Source: JAEUKH01 sp964447205 (lineage in GTDB: Bacteria; Myxococcota_A; Polyangia; Polyangiales; Ga0077539). From it: a stretch of DNA of 64,000 bases. The notes beneath the pieces are model-generated. The model saw only the letters and a program-made list of their open reading frames with translations, did not search any database and was not told the DNA's origin. Where the stretch lies: NCBI GenBank assembly GCA_964447205.1, contig CAYUSB010000024.1:1-64000 (forward strand). The letters run 5' to 3'. How positions within the stretch are numbered: position 1 is the first letter of the stretch; each line of letters begins with the position of its first letter. Made by a program: the position numbers and the translations under genes. Positions 53,505 to 62,273 of this stretch are shown piece after piece.

Positions 53505-54641
53505 GTGCGACACACCCTGCCCTTGCTGGAGGGGCGAAGTCCGGCCACCGCCCGCTGCACCTACTGCCCCAAGCTCTGCCGCCCGGCCTGCCCTGTCTCG
53601 ACCGCCGAGGGCCGCGAGACCGTCACCCCCTGGGGCAAGATGCGGGCCCTGCACGAGATCCTCCAGGGGCGCGGGGTGGGGCACGAGGCCGCACGTTTTG
53701 AGAAATCCTGGGCTTGCACGGGCTGCGGGGCCTGCCGCGAGCTGTGCCTGCTCGACAACCCCGTGGCCGACACCCTTTGGGACGGCCGGGCCGAGGCCTA
53801 CGCCAACGGCCTCGCCCCCGACGCGGCCGTGGAGGTGGCCGAGACCTTCGCCGCGCGCCTGGAGGCCCTCGCGGCCCGGGCCCAGGCCTTGGGGTTTGGC
53901 CCCGACCGGCCCCGGGACGCCGAGGCCCCGGTGCTCGTTCCGGGGTGTTCGGCCGTGCGCCTCGAGCCCGGGGAGTGCCACGACGCCGTGCGGGCCCTCG
54001 AAGGCCTCACGGGGTCGGTCTGCGGGGTCGAGGCCGGGAGCTGCTGCGGGGCCCCCCTGTACGACGCCGGCGACCGGACGGGCTTCGTGGCCCAGGCCCG
54101 GGTCTTCGCCGCCCGGGTGGCCGGGGCTCCCCGGGTGGTTACCCCCGACGCCGGGTGCGCCTTCGTCCTGCGGGTGGTCTACCCCGCCCTCGGGATCGCC
54201 CTGCCCCCGGTCGAACACCTCGCCGAGCTGGCCGCCCGCTCCCTCGACCGGCTCGCCCCCCTCCCCGACGACCGCACCGTGCTCGTGCACGACAGCTGCA
54301 AGCTGAGCCGCGGCCTCGGGGTCTACGACGCCCCCCGGATGGTCCTCACCCGCATCCTGGGCAGGCCTCCCGTCGAGCTGCCCTCGCACCGCGCCCACGG
54401 GCTCTGTTCGGGGGGCGGGGGATTGCTCCCGCGGACCCGCCCCGAGACGGCCCGGGCCATCGCCGCGGCCCTGGTCGAAGAGGCCGTCGAGGTCGCCGAC
54501 GACCCGGCCCGGGTCCTGGTCACGAGCTGCCTCACCAGCGCACGGCAGGTTCGGGCCACGGGGGCCGCGGCCGAGACCCTCACCCGCTTCGTGGCCCGGG
54601 CCGTGGCCCACGCGGCCCCCAAGGCCGACGATCCCGGCTAG
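53505..54641 (+). CDS. (Fe-S)-binding heterodisulfide reductase-like protein
   Basis: Protein of 378 aa, GTG start. Two 4Fe-4S ferredoxin motifs, CTYCPKLCRPACP and CTGCGACRELC, lead into two CCG domains with SCCGAPLYDAG, HDSCKLSRGLG and LCSGGGGLLPR. This is the GlpC/HdrD/LutA arrangement that passes electrons to a menaquinone or flavoprotein partner. The electron donor is unknown. It starts an operon-like run with the lipid kinase 3 nt downstream. Confidence 0.92.
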   Translation: MRHTLPLLEGRSPATARCTYCPKLCRPACPVSTAEGRETVTPWGKMRALHEILQGRGVGHEAARFEKSWACTGCGACRELCLLDNPVADTLWDGRAEAYANGLAPDAAVEVAETFAARLEALAARAQALGFGPDRPRDAEAPVLVPGCSAVRLEPGECHDAVRALEGLTGSVCGVEAGSCCGAPLYDAGDRTGFVAQARVFAARVAGAPRVVTPDAGCAFVLRVVYPALGIALPPVEHLAELAARSLDRLAPLPDDRTVLVHDSCKLSRGLGVYDAPRMVLTRILGRPPVELPSHRAHGLCSGGGGLLPRTRPETARAIAAALVEEAVEVADDPARVLVTSCLTSARQVRATGAAAETLTRFVARAVAHAAPKADDPG

Positions 54642-54644
54642 ACC

Positions 54645-55646
54645 GTGAGCCTCCGGGTGCGATATCGCTCTCGCCCCGTGTCTTCCGCAAACCCCCTCGA
54701 CCTCGTGCTCAACCCCTCGGCGGGGGGCGGTCGCGCCGGCCGACGCCTCGGGGCCGTCGAGGCCGCGTTGCAGAGCGCGGGATTCGCTGTGCGGGTGCAC
54801 CGCACCGTCGGGCGCAAGAGCCTCTACGACACCGTCCGCAGGCTCGTGACCGACCGCCACCCCACCGTCGGCATCATGGGCGGCGACGGAACCTTCCACG
54901 ACGCCATGGCCGCCCTCCTCTCCCCCGACGACACCCTCCTCGACGCGTCGCACACGGCCTTCGCCGTGCTCCCCGCGGGCACCGGGGGCGACCTCGCGGC
55001 CCGCACCCTCGGGGTTCCGTCCGAGCCCGAGCCCATGGCCCGGTGGCTGAAGAGGGCCCGGCCCGCCCCCTTCGACCTCGGCCGGCTCGAACACCGCGAC
55101 GACGCGGGCCGACCCGCCGTGACCTTGTTCTGCAACGTGGCGAGCTGCGGCCTGTCGGGTCGGGTCGACGCCCTCGTGGCCCGCGGCCCCAAATGGATCG
55201 GGGGCCCCGGGGCCTACCTCGCCGCCTCGCTCCGGGCCACCCTCGGATGGCGCCACCAGCCCGTCCGGGTCACCGTCGACGGGGACTGCGTGTACGACGG
55301 CCCGGCCATGACCGTGGCCGTGTGCAACGGCCGGGCCTTCGGGGCTGGGATGAAGATCGCCCCCGAGGCCCGACCCGACGACGGGATCCTGGAGGTGGTG
55401 GTCCTCGGGGACCTGGGCGTGGCCGCCCTGGCCGAGCTCACCCCACGGCTCTACGCCGGAACCCACGGCTCGATGGCCGGGGTGGTCACCGCCCGGGGCC
55501 GACGGGTGACGGTCGACACCCCCGACCGCGACGTGCGGCTCGACGTGGACGGCGAGACCCCGGGCACGGTTCCGGGGGTGTTTTCAGTGATTCCGGGTGC
55601 GGTGCGTGTGCTCCGCCCCGCGGGCACGACGAGGGACGAGCGATGA
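54645..55646 (+). CDS. Diacylglycerol/lipid kinase family protein
   Basis: Protein of 333 aa. The DAG-kinase catalytic loop appears as VGIMGGDGTFHDAMAALL and LPAGTGGDLAARTLG; NPSAGGGRAGRR near the N-terminus is the P-loop-like motif. It phosphorylates a lipid such as diacylglycerol or a sphingoid base (as in the YegS/BmrU family). The GTG start at 54645 may be replaced by a GTG at 54678 that begins nearer the conserved fold. The 3' end overlaps the dehydrogenase by ATGA. Confidence 0.92.
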   Translation: MSLRVRYRSRPVSSANPLDLVLNPSAGGGRAGRRLGAVEAALQSAGFAVRVHRTVGRKSLYDTVRRLVTDRHPTVGIMGGDGTFHDAMAALLSPDDTLLDASHTAFAVLPAGTGGDLAARTLGVPSEPEPMARWLKRARPAPFDLGRLEHRDDAGRPAVTLFCNVASCGLSGRVDALVARGPKWIGGPGAYLAASLRATLGWRHQPVRVTVDGDCVYDGPAMTVAVCNGRAFGAGMKIAPEARPDDGILEVVVLGDLGVAALAELTPRLYAGTHGSMAGVVTARGRRVTVDTPDRDVRLDVDGETPGTVPGVFSVIPGAVRVLRPAGTTRDER

Positions 55647-56524
55647 ACGAGGTGAGGGCAGTCGAGCGGGTGGCGGTCTTGGGGGCGGGCACGATGGGTC
55701 ACGGGATCGCCCAGACCTGCGCCGCGGCGGGCATCACGGTGCGCGTGGCCGACGTGGGCGAAGCCGCCCTCGACAAGGGTCGACGGGCCGTCGCAGGGGC
55801 CCTCCAGCGCCTCGTCGACAAGGGCAAGCTCCCCCCCGAGGCCCGCGAGGCCCTCCTCGGCCGCATCACCTGGGGCACGGACATCGCCGCGGCCGTGGCC
55901 GACGCCGACCTCGTGGTCGAGGCCGTGCCCGAACGGATGGAGCTGAAGAAGCAGCTCTTGCAGACCGTCGACGCCCACTGCCCCGCGGGAGCCCTCCTGG
56001 GCAGCAACACCTCGTCGCTCAGCATCACCGAGCTCGGGGCGTGCCTGGCCGCACCCGAGCGCCTCGTGGGCCTGCATTTCTTCAACCCCGTGCCCGTGAT
56101 GGCCCTCCTGGAGATCGTACGCGGGATGCGCACCGACGAGGCCGCCGTGACCCGGGCCCTCGCCTTCGCGGCCCAGATCGGCAAGACCCCCATCGTCGTG
56201 CGGGACGTCCCCGGGTTTGCCACGAGCCGCCTGGGGGTGGCCCTCGGGGCCGAAGCCATCCGGATGCTGGAGTCGGGGGTGGCCTCGGCCGAAGACATCG
56301 ATCGGGCCATGGAGCTCGGATACCGCCACCCCATGGGCCCCCTGCGCCTGACCGATCTCGTGGGCCTCGACGTCCGGCTCGCCATCCTCGAGCACCTGCA
56401 CCGCGAGGTGGGCGAGCAGTTTCGCCCCCCGACCCTCCTGCGGCAGATGGTGCGGGCCGGCAAACTCGGCAAGAAGACAGGCGAAGGCTTCTACCGCTGG
56501 CCCGACGACCCCGCGAAGGCGTAG
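55643..56524 (+). CDS. 3-hydroxyacyl-CoA dehydrogenase (3-hydroxybutyryl-CoA type)
   Basis: Protein of 293 aa. NAD motif VAVLGAGTMGHGIAQTCAAA; catalytic His in LVGLHFFNPVPVMALLEI, in the E-x-SS-x-T(S)-x-S region LGSNTSSLSITELG; C-terminal DVPGFATSRLGVALGAEAIR and YRHPMGPLRLTDLVGLDV. It oxidises L-3-hydroxyacyl-CoA with NAD, as in fatty acid or butyrate metabolism (Hbd/PaaH class). Last gene of the run starting at 53505. Confidence 0.94.
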   Translation: MNEVRAVERVAVLGAGTMGHGIAQTCAAAGITVRVADVGEAALDKGRRAVAGALQRLVDKGKLPPEAREALLGRITWGTDIAAAVADADLVVEAVPERMELKKQLLQTVDAHCPAGALLGSNTSSLSITELGACLAAPERLVGLHFFNPVPVMALLEIVRGMRTDEAAVTRALAFAAQIGKTPIVVRDVPGFATSRLGVALGAEAIRMLESGVASAEDIDRAMELGYRHPMGPLRLTDLVGLDVRLAILEHLHREVGEQFRPPTLLRQMVRAGKLGKKTGEGFYRWPDDPAKA

Positions 56525-56555
56525 GGCCCCCGCGGGGTGGGCCGCGCTCCCCGGG

Positions 56556-56828
56556 TCACTCTCCCGGGGCCCGCAGCTCCAGGGCCAGGGCGTGCACTTC
56601 CCGCTGCATCCGGTCGCCCATCAGGGCGTACACCTTGCGGTGCCGGGCGACCAGGGACAGCCCCGTGAAACACGCCGCCACGGCCGTCACCCGGTAGTGC
56701 CCCCCGCCGCGCTCACGGGCCCCCGCGTGGCCCGCGTGCAGGTGGCTCTCGTCCACCACCGAGAGCGACTCCGGGTCGAGCCCCGCCCGCAACACCCCCT
56801 CAATCTCCTGCCGAACCTGCTCTGCCAT
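56556..56828 (-). CDS. bolA: BolA family protein
   Basis: Protein of 90 aa. MAEQVRQEIEGVLRAGLDPE leads into ESHLHAGHAG (the conserved His region) and LVARHRKVYALMGDRMQREV followed by HALALELRAPGE, as in BolA/IbaG. BolA proteins pair with monothiol glutaredoxins in Fe-S and redox roles and can bind DNA. The ATG at 56828 fits the family N-terminus. Divergent from the Gly-rich surface protein; convergent with the dehydrogenase. Confidence 0.93.
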   Translation of the reverse strand: MAEQVRQEIEGVLRAGLDPESLSVVDESHLHAGHAGARERGGGHYRVTAVAACFTGLSLVARHRKVYALMGDRMQREVHALALELRAPGE

Positions 56829-56938
56829 CCTCCCGGTGTACCCCATCGCCGGCCGTGACGGGAGGGTCCCGCCCACGCAAGGGATGCGGTATGCTCCCGA
56901 CGCGGCGTCGTGAGGCGGTCGCGAAGGAGTGCGTCGGG

Positions 56939-59203
56939 ATGCGCCATCGAGCGAGCTTTCTTGCGTGGTTGGGGGTTATGGCGGCGGCGGCGGGGGCCTG
57001 CACCAACGACGGCGGCGTGGCCGTGCTCGACCCCGACACGGGGGTCGTCGACACCGACGCGGGCGCCCCCACCGACCTCGGCCCCGCGGGCGACACCCCG
57101 ACGCCCACCGACCTCGGCCCTGCCGACGCCGCCGACGCGGCGGACGTCCCGATGGGCGCCTCGTGCCGCACGACGGCCGACTGCGTGGCCCCCGACTTCT
57201 GCACCAACGCCCAGACCTGCCGCTTCGGCCGCTGCGTGGTCGTCGGAGGCAACGCCGAGTGCAACGACCAGGTGCAGTGCACCAACGACCGCTGCGACCC
57301 CATGCGCGGGGGCTGCGTGCACGAGCCCGACGACATGCGCTGTCCGAGCGGACAGTTTTGTACCCCCACCACGGGCTGCGTCCAGGCCCTGCCCTGCGGC
57401 GACGACCCCACCGTGTGCAACCGCCTCTCGGGCGACCCCTGCTCGGGGGCCTGGGAGTGCAACTCGGCCCGCCAGGTGTGCGCCCGGGTCGGGGCCCGCA
57501 ACTGCGACGACGGCGACATGTGCACCACCGACACCTGCATGGTGGTCGCCGGGGCGGCCATGTGCGTCAACACCGGCCCGCAGTACATGACCGACCCGGC
57601 CAACTGCGGGCTCTGCGGCAACGTGTGCCCCGCGGGCGCCAACCAGACCGCCGTCTGCGCCATGGGCGGCTGCGGACGCCGCTGCAACGAGGGCTTCGCC
57701 GACGCCGACAACAACCCCGCCAACGGCTGCGAGTGCCGGATCGCCGACGCCGACGTGCCCGACCTGGAGTTTCGTGACACCAACTGCGACGGGATCGACG
57801 GCGACGCCTCCCGGGCCGTGTTCGTGTCCCCCACGGGCAGCGACAGCGGCGACGGCTCGCGCGACAGGCCCCTGATGTCGATGAGCGCGGCCATCGCCCA
57901 GGCCGCGGCGGCCTCGCCCACCCGGGCCGTGTTCGCCTCGGTGGGGGTGTACCGCGGGTCGATCGAGCTGCGCCCCGGGGTGAGCATCTACGGCGGGTAC
58001 AACGCCAGCGACAACTGGTCGCGCAGCGCCACCGGGGCCACGGTCATCCAGGGCGACACCACGGCCGTCCTGGCCCAACGCCTCACCAACCCCGTCGAGC
58101 TTCAGCTCCTCACCATCACCGCCTCGCCCGCCACGAGCCCCGGGGAGAGCAGCTATGGGGTTCGGGTGGTCAACTCGGCTGCCCTTCTTACGCTCCGGGG
58201 GTGCACCCTGACGGCCGGGGCGGGGGCCAACGGCACCAACGGCCCCGCAGGGATCGCCGGAAGCAACGGTGGCACCGGCGGCTCCGGGGCCAGCGGCGGA
58301 GGAGGCGGCGGAGGAGGCGGGGCAGGCACCTCCTCCTGCGGGGCGGGCGGGGGCACCGGGGGGGCAGGGCCCCGGGGGGTCAACGTGGGCCGTCCCGGCG
58401 GCGGGGGAGCCACCCCTCCGAGCGGGGGCATGGGCGGAGGGCCCGGCAACGCGGGGAGCCCGGGGTCGTGTACCGTGGGCTTCGACAGCTCCGGGGGTTC
58501 GGCCCCCAACGCGGGGGCCTCGGGCGGGCCCGTCACGGGTCGCAACGGCACCAACGGCACCAACGCCAGCGCGGCCCCGGGCACGGGGGCCATCCGCAGC
58601 GACACGGGGGTCTTCGAGAGCGTCGACGGCGCCGCGGGCCGGGCGGGTACGGCCGGCGGAGGCGGCGGAGGCGGCGGGTCGGGCGGCGGGTCGAGCCAGT
58701 CGTGCGGCTTCCTCGGGCGCGAGTGCTGCGCCCGCACGGCCGGCGGAGGCGGCGGCGGCGGCGGCGGCGGCTGCGGCGGCGGGGCCGGCGGAGGCGGCAC
58801 GGGCGGCGGCGGCAGCTTCGGGGTGGTCTCGGTGTCGTCCAACGTGCGGCTGGAGGGGTGCCAGATCACCACGGCCCGCGGGGGCAACGGGGGCCGCGGA
58901 GGCAACGGCGGCGCGGCCGGGAGCCCCGGGTCGGGCGGATCGGGCGGAGCCCCCGAGGGCAACGCAGGCCGCGGAGGCAGCGGGGCCACCGGTGGAGCGG
59001 GCGGCGTCGGCGGAGCAGGGTCGGGCGCCCCGGGCGGGCCGTCGGTGTGTGTGTTCTACCTCGGGAGCGCCCCGAGCATCGAGCGCATGCAGTGCGCGAC
59101 GGGCGGCGGCGGCACGGGCGGCGCAGGCGGCACGGCCACGGGCCTCGGCACCGCCCCCAGCGGAGCCAACGGCCTCAACGAGAACATCCGGGCGGGCGGT
59201 TGA
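56939..59203 (+). CDS. Cys-rich/Gly-rich surface lipoprotein, DUF1565 beta-helix-like
   Basis: Protein of 754 aa, AAGGAG ribosome site ten nt before ATG. The signal peptide MRHRASFLAWLGVMAAAAGA leads to a Cys. A Thr/Asp/Pro linker and a Cys-rich region (about 60-290, with DDMCTTDTCM-like repeats) follow. About 295-390 is a DUF1565-type N-term of a right-handed beta-helix (VFVSPTGSDSGDGSRDRPLM). The last 330 residues are 50-60% Gly in GGxGG units with bits of Thr/Ser/Asn. Such tails fold as polyglycine-rich sheets. Probably an adhesin or surface-layer protein. Confidence 0.85.
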   Translation: MRHRASFLAWLGVMAAAAGACTNDGGVAVLDPDTGVVDTDAGAPTDLGPAGDTPTPTDLGPADAADAADVPMGASCRTTADCVAPDFCTNAQTCRFGRCVVVGGNAECNDQVQCTNDRCDPMRGGCVHEPDDMRCPSGQFCTPTTGCVQALPCGDDPTVCNRLSGDPCSGAWECNSARQVCARVGARNCDDGDMCTTDTCMVVAGAAMCVNTGPQYMTDPANCGLCGNVCPAGANQTAVCAMGGCGRRCNEGFADADNNPANGCECRIADADVPDLEFRDTNCDGIDGDASRAVFVSPTGSDSGDGSRDRPLMSMSAAIAQAAAASPTRAVFASVGVYRGSIELRPGVSIYGGYNASDNWSRSATGATVIQGDTTAVLAQRLTNPVELQLLTITASPATSPGESSYGVRVVNSAALLTLRGCTLTAGAGANGTNGPAGIAGSNGGTGGSGASGGGGGGGGGAGTSSCGAGGGTGGAGPRGVNVGRPGGGGATPPSGGMGGGPGNAGSPGSCTVGFDSSGGSAPNAGASGGPVTGRNGTNGTNASAAPGTGAIRSDTGVFESVDGAAGRAGTAGGGGGGGGSGGGSSQSCGFLGRECCARTAGGGGGGGGGGCGGGAGGGGTGGGGSFGVVSVSSNVRLEGCQITTARGGNGGRGGNGGAAGSPGSGGSGGAPEGNAGRGGSGATGGAGGVGGAGSGAPGGPSVCVFYLGSAPSIERMQCATGGGGTGGAGGTATGLGTAPSGANGLNENIRAGG

Positions 59204-59540
59204 ACCACGTCCCGCTTGGGACAACGCTGCATCCAACACGAGGCAGTCCGGCCCAAACGGCCCCTGGGCAGTTTCGTGCCTCGCTGCGCCAAGATACGAA
59301 CTCCGACTTCGTACCTCGATGGTTTACAACGACTTTGTCGTCCCCCATGCTTTGAGCCTCGGAATTCGTCGTATCCCCCCACGCGCACATTGACGGGCGC
59401 CGCGCGCTCGGGCACACACCGTGCGCCCTGAAGGTGGGATGGGGAAACCCTCGACGGTCAGGGCGTGACGGTCACTTCCGCGCGGCCCCTTGCGACATCG
59501 GTGCAACCCCGGGACGCGCGTTGGCGAGGAGCACACGAAG
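59204..59540. other. Relatively AT-rich intergenic region with inverted repeats
   Basis: These 337 bases contain no convincing gene. GTCCC-GCTT-GGGAC near 59208 is a short hairpin after the Gly-rich gene and may aid termination. TACGAA-N7-TTCGTA at 59295-59313 and ACGAC-TTT-GTCGT near 59330 look like operators. The stretch is less GC-rich than its flanks and may have come with transferred DNA. Promoters for the next gene are presumably here but are not clear. Confidence 0.5.
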
Positions 59541-60269
59541 ATGTTGGAAAATCGCGTAGGTCTGTTGTCCGGGTTGGCTCTTGGGATCGCGGTCACGGCG
59601 TCTGCGGGGTGCTCGTCCCGCACCGCAAACACCCCGGCCCCTGTGGTGGCCCCGCCCCCCGAGCCCGCCCCGGAGCCCGCTCCGCCTCCGGCTCCTGAGC
59701 CCGTGGCCGAGCCCACCCCCGAGCCCACCCCGCCCCCTGCCCCGGCTCCCTACGTCCCGACGGACGAGGACGCCGCGGCCTGGCGGGCGGCCCGCAGGCG
59801 CCTCGATGTCAACGGCCGGGCCAACTTCGGCGGCGGTCGCCTCCGCACGGGCTTCACCCCCGATCCGTGGACCTTCAACCTCACCGCCGGCGGGGGCCGC
59901 AGCCCCATCAACGTGGCCGACCTCAACATGCGCGACGAGGTCACGGGACAGCCCTGCACCCGCGCCAACGTGACCCGTCGGCCCGACTTCCACTTCAACT
60001 TCACCGCCGGGACGACCTTCCCCCTGCTGCGGTTCTACGTGGTGACGGGCAACGGCTCGGACGCGACCCTCCTGGTCAACGAGCCCAACGGCCGCTGGCG
60101 CTGCAACGATGACCACGGTCGGAGCGAGTGGAGCAACCCCCTCATGCCGGCCATCGACTTCCACAATCCCCAGGCCGGTCGGTACGACGTCTGGGTGGGC
60201 ACCTTCGACGCCTCGTCGAACAACCCCGCCGTCTTCCACGTCACCGAGGTCGAGTCCAACCACCCCTGA
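59541..60269 (+). CDS. Lipoprotein with Pro/Glu linker and PPC-like C-terminal domain
   Basis: Protein of 242 aa. The signal peptide MLENRVGLLSGLALGIAVTA ends in SAGC (lipobox). A linker of PEPAPEPAPP-type repeats spans about residues 38-70. The mature domain carries PWTFNLTAGGG, then GTTFPLLRFYVVTG and AGRYDVWVGTFDASSNNPAV, the strands of a bacterial pre-peptidase C-terminal-like (PPC) beta sandwich. Function unknown; GAGG lies ahead of the ATG. Confidence 0.8.
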   Translation: MLENRVGLLSGLALGIAVTASAGCSSRTANTPAPVVAPPPEPAPEPAPPPAPEPVAEPTPEPTPPPAPAPYVPTDEDAAAWRAARRRLDVNGRANFGGGRLRTGFTPDPWTFNLTAGGGRSPINVADLNMRDEVTGQPCTRANVTRRPDFHFNFTAGTTFPLLRFYVVTGNGSDATLLVNEPNGRWRCNDDHGRSEWSNPLMPAIDFHNPQAGRYDVWVGTFDASSNNPAVFHVTEVESNHP

Positions 60270-60328
60270 GCGGGCATTGAGGCGCCGGGCGGGCGGGATG
60301 CTACACCCACCCGCCCTGCGTCGGCCGC

Positions 60329-60491
60329 CTAGAGCGCCGACCGGAAAGTCTCCCTTCGCCGCGCTTCCGATCCGCGTCGCCTCGCTGCGTTGCGGTGTCT
60401 CGACGGGCATTGAGCCCGTCTTCGCCCCCGCGCCTGGCGACGCTTGCGTCTCGTTGCGCAGCTCGGTCCGACTTTCCGGTCGGCGCTCTAG
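60329..60491. repeat. Large extragenic palindrome (163 bp), second copy of the class
   Basis: Ends are a 22-bp perfect inverted repeat: left 60329-60350 starts CTAGAGCGCCGACCGGAAAG, right 60470-60491 is its complement. The midpoint holds the stem GACGGGC / GCCCGTC (60402-60420) with loop ATTGA. The layout is the same as at 5608-5751: long end arms, a central GACG...CGTC stem. The right arm contains the PARP stop codon. This could act as a terminator for the flanking gene(s). Confidence 0.85.
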
Positions 60492-62092
60492 CGGTGCACC
60501 CGCAGGCAGTAGCGGAGCCGCACCTGGCTCTCCTTGTAGAGCAGGTACTCGCTCTGGGAGAAGTTGCTGTTCTTGTAGGCGGGCTGCGGGATGAGCTTGC
60601 CCACGGGCACGACCACCTTCTTGCCGTCAAACTCCCGCACGATGTCCTCCTTGGGGTCGGGCTCGGTGCGACCCCGGGCCACGATGGAGTCGAAGCCCGC
60701 GGGGGCCTTGACGAGCGACGAGTCGTCCCGGGTGATCGAGTGCTCCTTGCCGAGGGCAGCCTCCGCGAGGAACATCACCCCCGTCTGGCCCGCCCAGCCC
60801 ACGTAGTAGATCGACTTGCCGTTCTCGCTGGCGAGGTAGATCCCCTTGCCCACCCGGCCCCCGGAGTGCGGCATGATGCGCAGACCCGTCTTGCAGATGG
60901 CGGCCACCACGGCCACGTTGGTGCCGTGCCACAAGAGCTTGCGGTGCTCGATGTCGTCGTGCGCCGCAAACCGGTCCTTTTCGCCGTGACGGTTCATCCG
61001 AAACACGTCGACGACCTTGGGGGTGTAGTTCTGGGCTCCGGTGTTCTTGAGGAACATCGAGATATACGCATACTCTTCCGACGACGGGTCGACGTAGTCG
61101 AGGTCGGCGGAGAGATGCTTGTAGTTCTCGTCGGCGGGGTTGGGGGCAAACTCCTCGTCGGTATCGGCCTCCTCCTTCTGCATCGAGACAGCGATCTCGA
61201 TGTCGTTGAGGACGTTGAGCATCTCCACCTTCTTGTGGAGAAGCTCCATCGTGCTGATGGGCGGCGGCACCTTCCGCCCAAACGAGTGCGGAATCACCGT
61301 GTAGAACTGCGACGAGATCTGATTGATGACGTTGGCGCCCTTGCCGGTCTTCAGGGCGTCGTCAAGATCTTCAAGAACCTTGTACCCCTTCTGAACCTGG
61401 GACTTGCTGATCTGCCCGAGGGGCATCTTCTTCACGTCGATGTCAAACGACGCCATGGCGCCCTTGAACATATCGTGATCGAAGATCAGATTCATGAAGG
61501 ACTCGACCCGCGGGTGCAATTTCGTCGGGGCGACCTTCTTCTGCACCTTCTTCTGCACCACCGCGGCGCTCTTGTCGATGGCCTTGAGCTTCTCCTCGAC
61601 CTCGGAGGCCTTCTGCGAGGCCTCCGCGCTGCGATCGATCTCGATCAGGGTGTACTTGCCGGCCTTGGCGACGAAGTTCTTCCGGGCGGCCCAGGCGTTG
61701 CTGGTCTTGTCCTTGTACTTCGCCTCAAAGGCCCGGATGGCCCCGTCAGGCGTTGCAAACCCCGAGGACAACGACGACTGCCCCGTCTCGCCCACCCGGC
61801 CCCAACGAAACCACGCGTAGTACTTGCCCCCCTGGTTGACCACCTGGAGCACATAAAACTTGTTGTTGTTGGCGCCGATGTTGGTCTGATTCAACATGGC
61901 GTCATAGTCTTCGTGGACCTTTCCGCCGTTTTTGACCGGGCAGAAATCGTCCACCGGGATGACCAGGACCGGCGCCGCCGCGGGCTTCGCTGGAGTCGTC
62001 GTCGTCTCGTCTGCCGGGGGGGTCGCCGCCACAGGCGCTGCCGTCGGGGTCTTGGGGGTGCTGCCGGTCGCCGTAGCCTTGGCCTTCGCCAT
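60488..62092 (-). CDS. Poly(ADP-ribose) polymerase with WGR domain
   Basis: Protein of 534 aa with a PARP1/2/3-like layout lacking zinc fingers. After an Ala/Thr/Pro-rich start come a WGR domain (about 60-150, YYAWFRWGRVGETGQ, Trp97-Gly98-Arg99), the PARP regulatory helical domain (about 190-310) and the ADP-ribosyl transferase fold. The H-Y-E triad is His389 in LLWHGTN, Tyr419 in GKGIYLA and Glu515 in SEYLLYK. All three catalytic residues for polymer synthesis are thus present. WGR binds DNA ends in eukaryotic homologues. Start ATG at 62092 with GGAGGAG upstream. Bacterial PARPs are rare; a role in DNA damage signalling is inferred. Confidence 0.95.
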   Translation of the reverse strand: MAKAKATATGSTPKTPTAAPVAATPPADETTTTPAKPAAAPVLVIPVDDFCPVKNGGKVHEDYDAMLNQTNIGANNNKFYVLQVVNQGGKYYAWFRWGRVGETGQSSLSSGFATPDGAIRAFEAKYKDKTSNAWAARKNFVAKAGKYTLIEIDRSAEASQKASEVEEKLKAIDKSAAVVQKKVQKKVAPTKLHPRVESFMNLIFDHDMFKGAMASFDIDVKKMPLGQISKSQVQKGYKVLEDLDDALKTGKGANVINQISSQFYTVIPHSFGRKVPPPISTMELLHKKVEMLNVLNDIEIAVSMQKEEADTDEEFAPNPADENYKHLSADLDYVDPSSEEYAYISMFLKNTGAQNYTPKVVDVFRMNRHGEKDRFAAHDDIEHRKLLWHGTNVAVVAAICKTGLRIMPHSGGRVGKGIYLASENGKSIYYVGWAGQTGVMFLAEAALGKEHSITRDDSSLVKAPAGFDSIVARGRTEPDPKEDIVREFDGKKVVVPVGKLIPQPAYKNSNFSQSEYLLYKESQVRLRYCLRVHR

Positions 62093-62202
62093 CGCGATGT
62101 CTCCTCCGCGGTGGAGGTCAGGGTGACCCTCCATGGACCACCACCTCCCCGCGCAACGGGGACCGAAGCCTACACCCTCCCTACGGCCCCCATGCAACCC
62201 GC

Positions 62203-62231
62203 TTTGTAGCTTTCTTGACAGAAAATGTCAC
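62203..62231 (-). promoter_or_regulatory. PARP promoter with overlapping palindrome
   Basis: On the minus strand GTGACA (62231-62226), a 17-nt spacer and TACAAA (62208-62203) form a fair sigma-70-type promoter, giving a leader of about 100 nt. A perfect inverted repeat TGACA-GAAAA-TGTCA at 62216-62230 covers the -35 and could bind a repressor. Confidence 0.55.
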
Positions 62232-62273
62232 CCCGGCCCGCCCCTCCCCCACGTACGATCGCGGCCCCCGACG

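Noticed and set aside
58153..58989. Pro-rich frame opposite the Gly-rich tail
   Set aside because: It is the complement of the GGN-rich coding strand; no start context or domain supports it.
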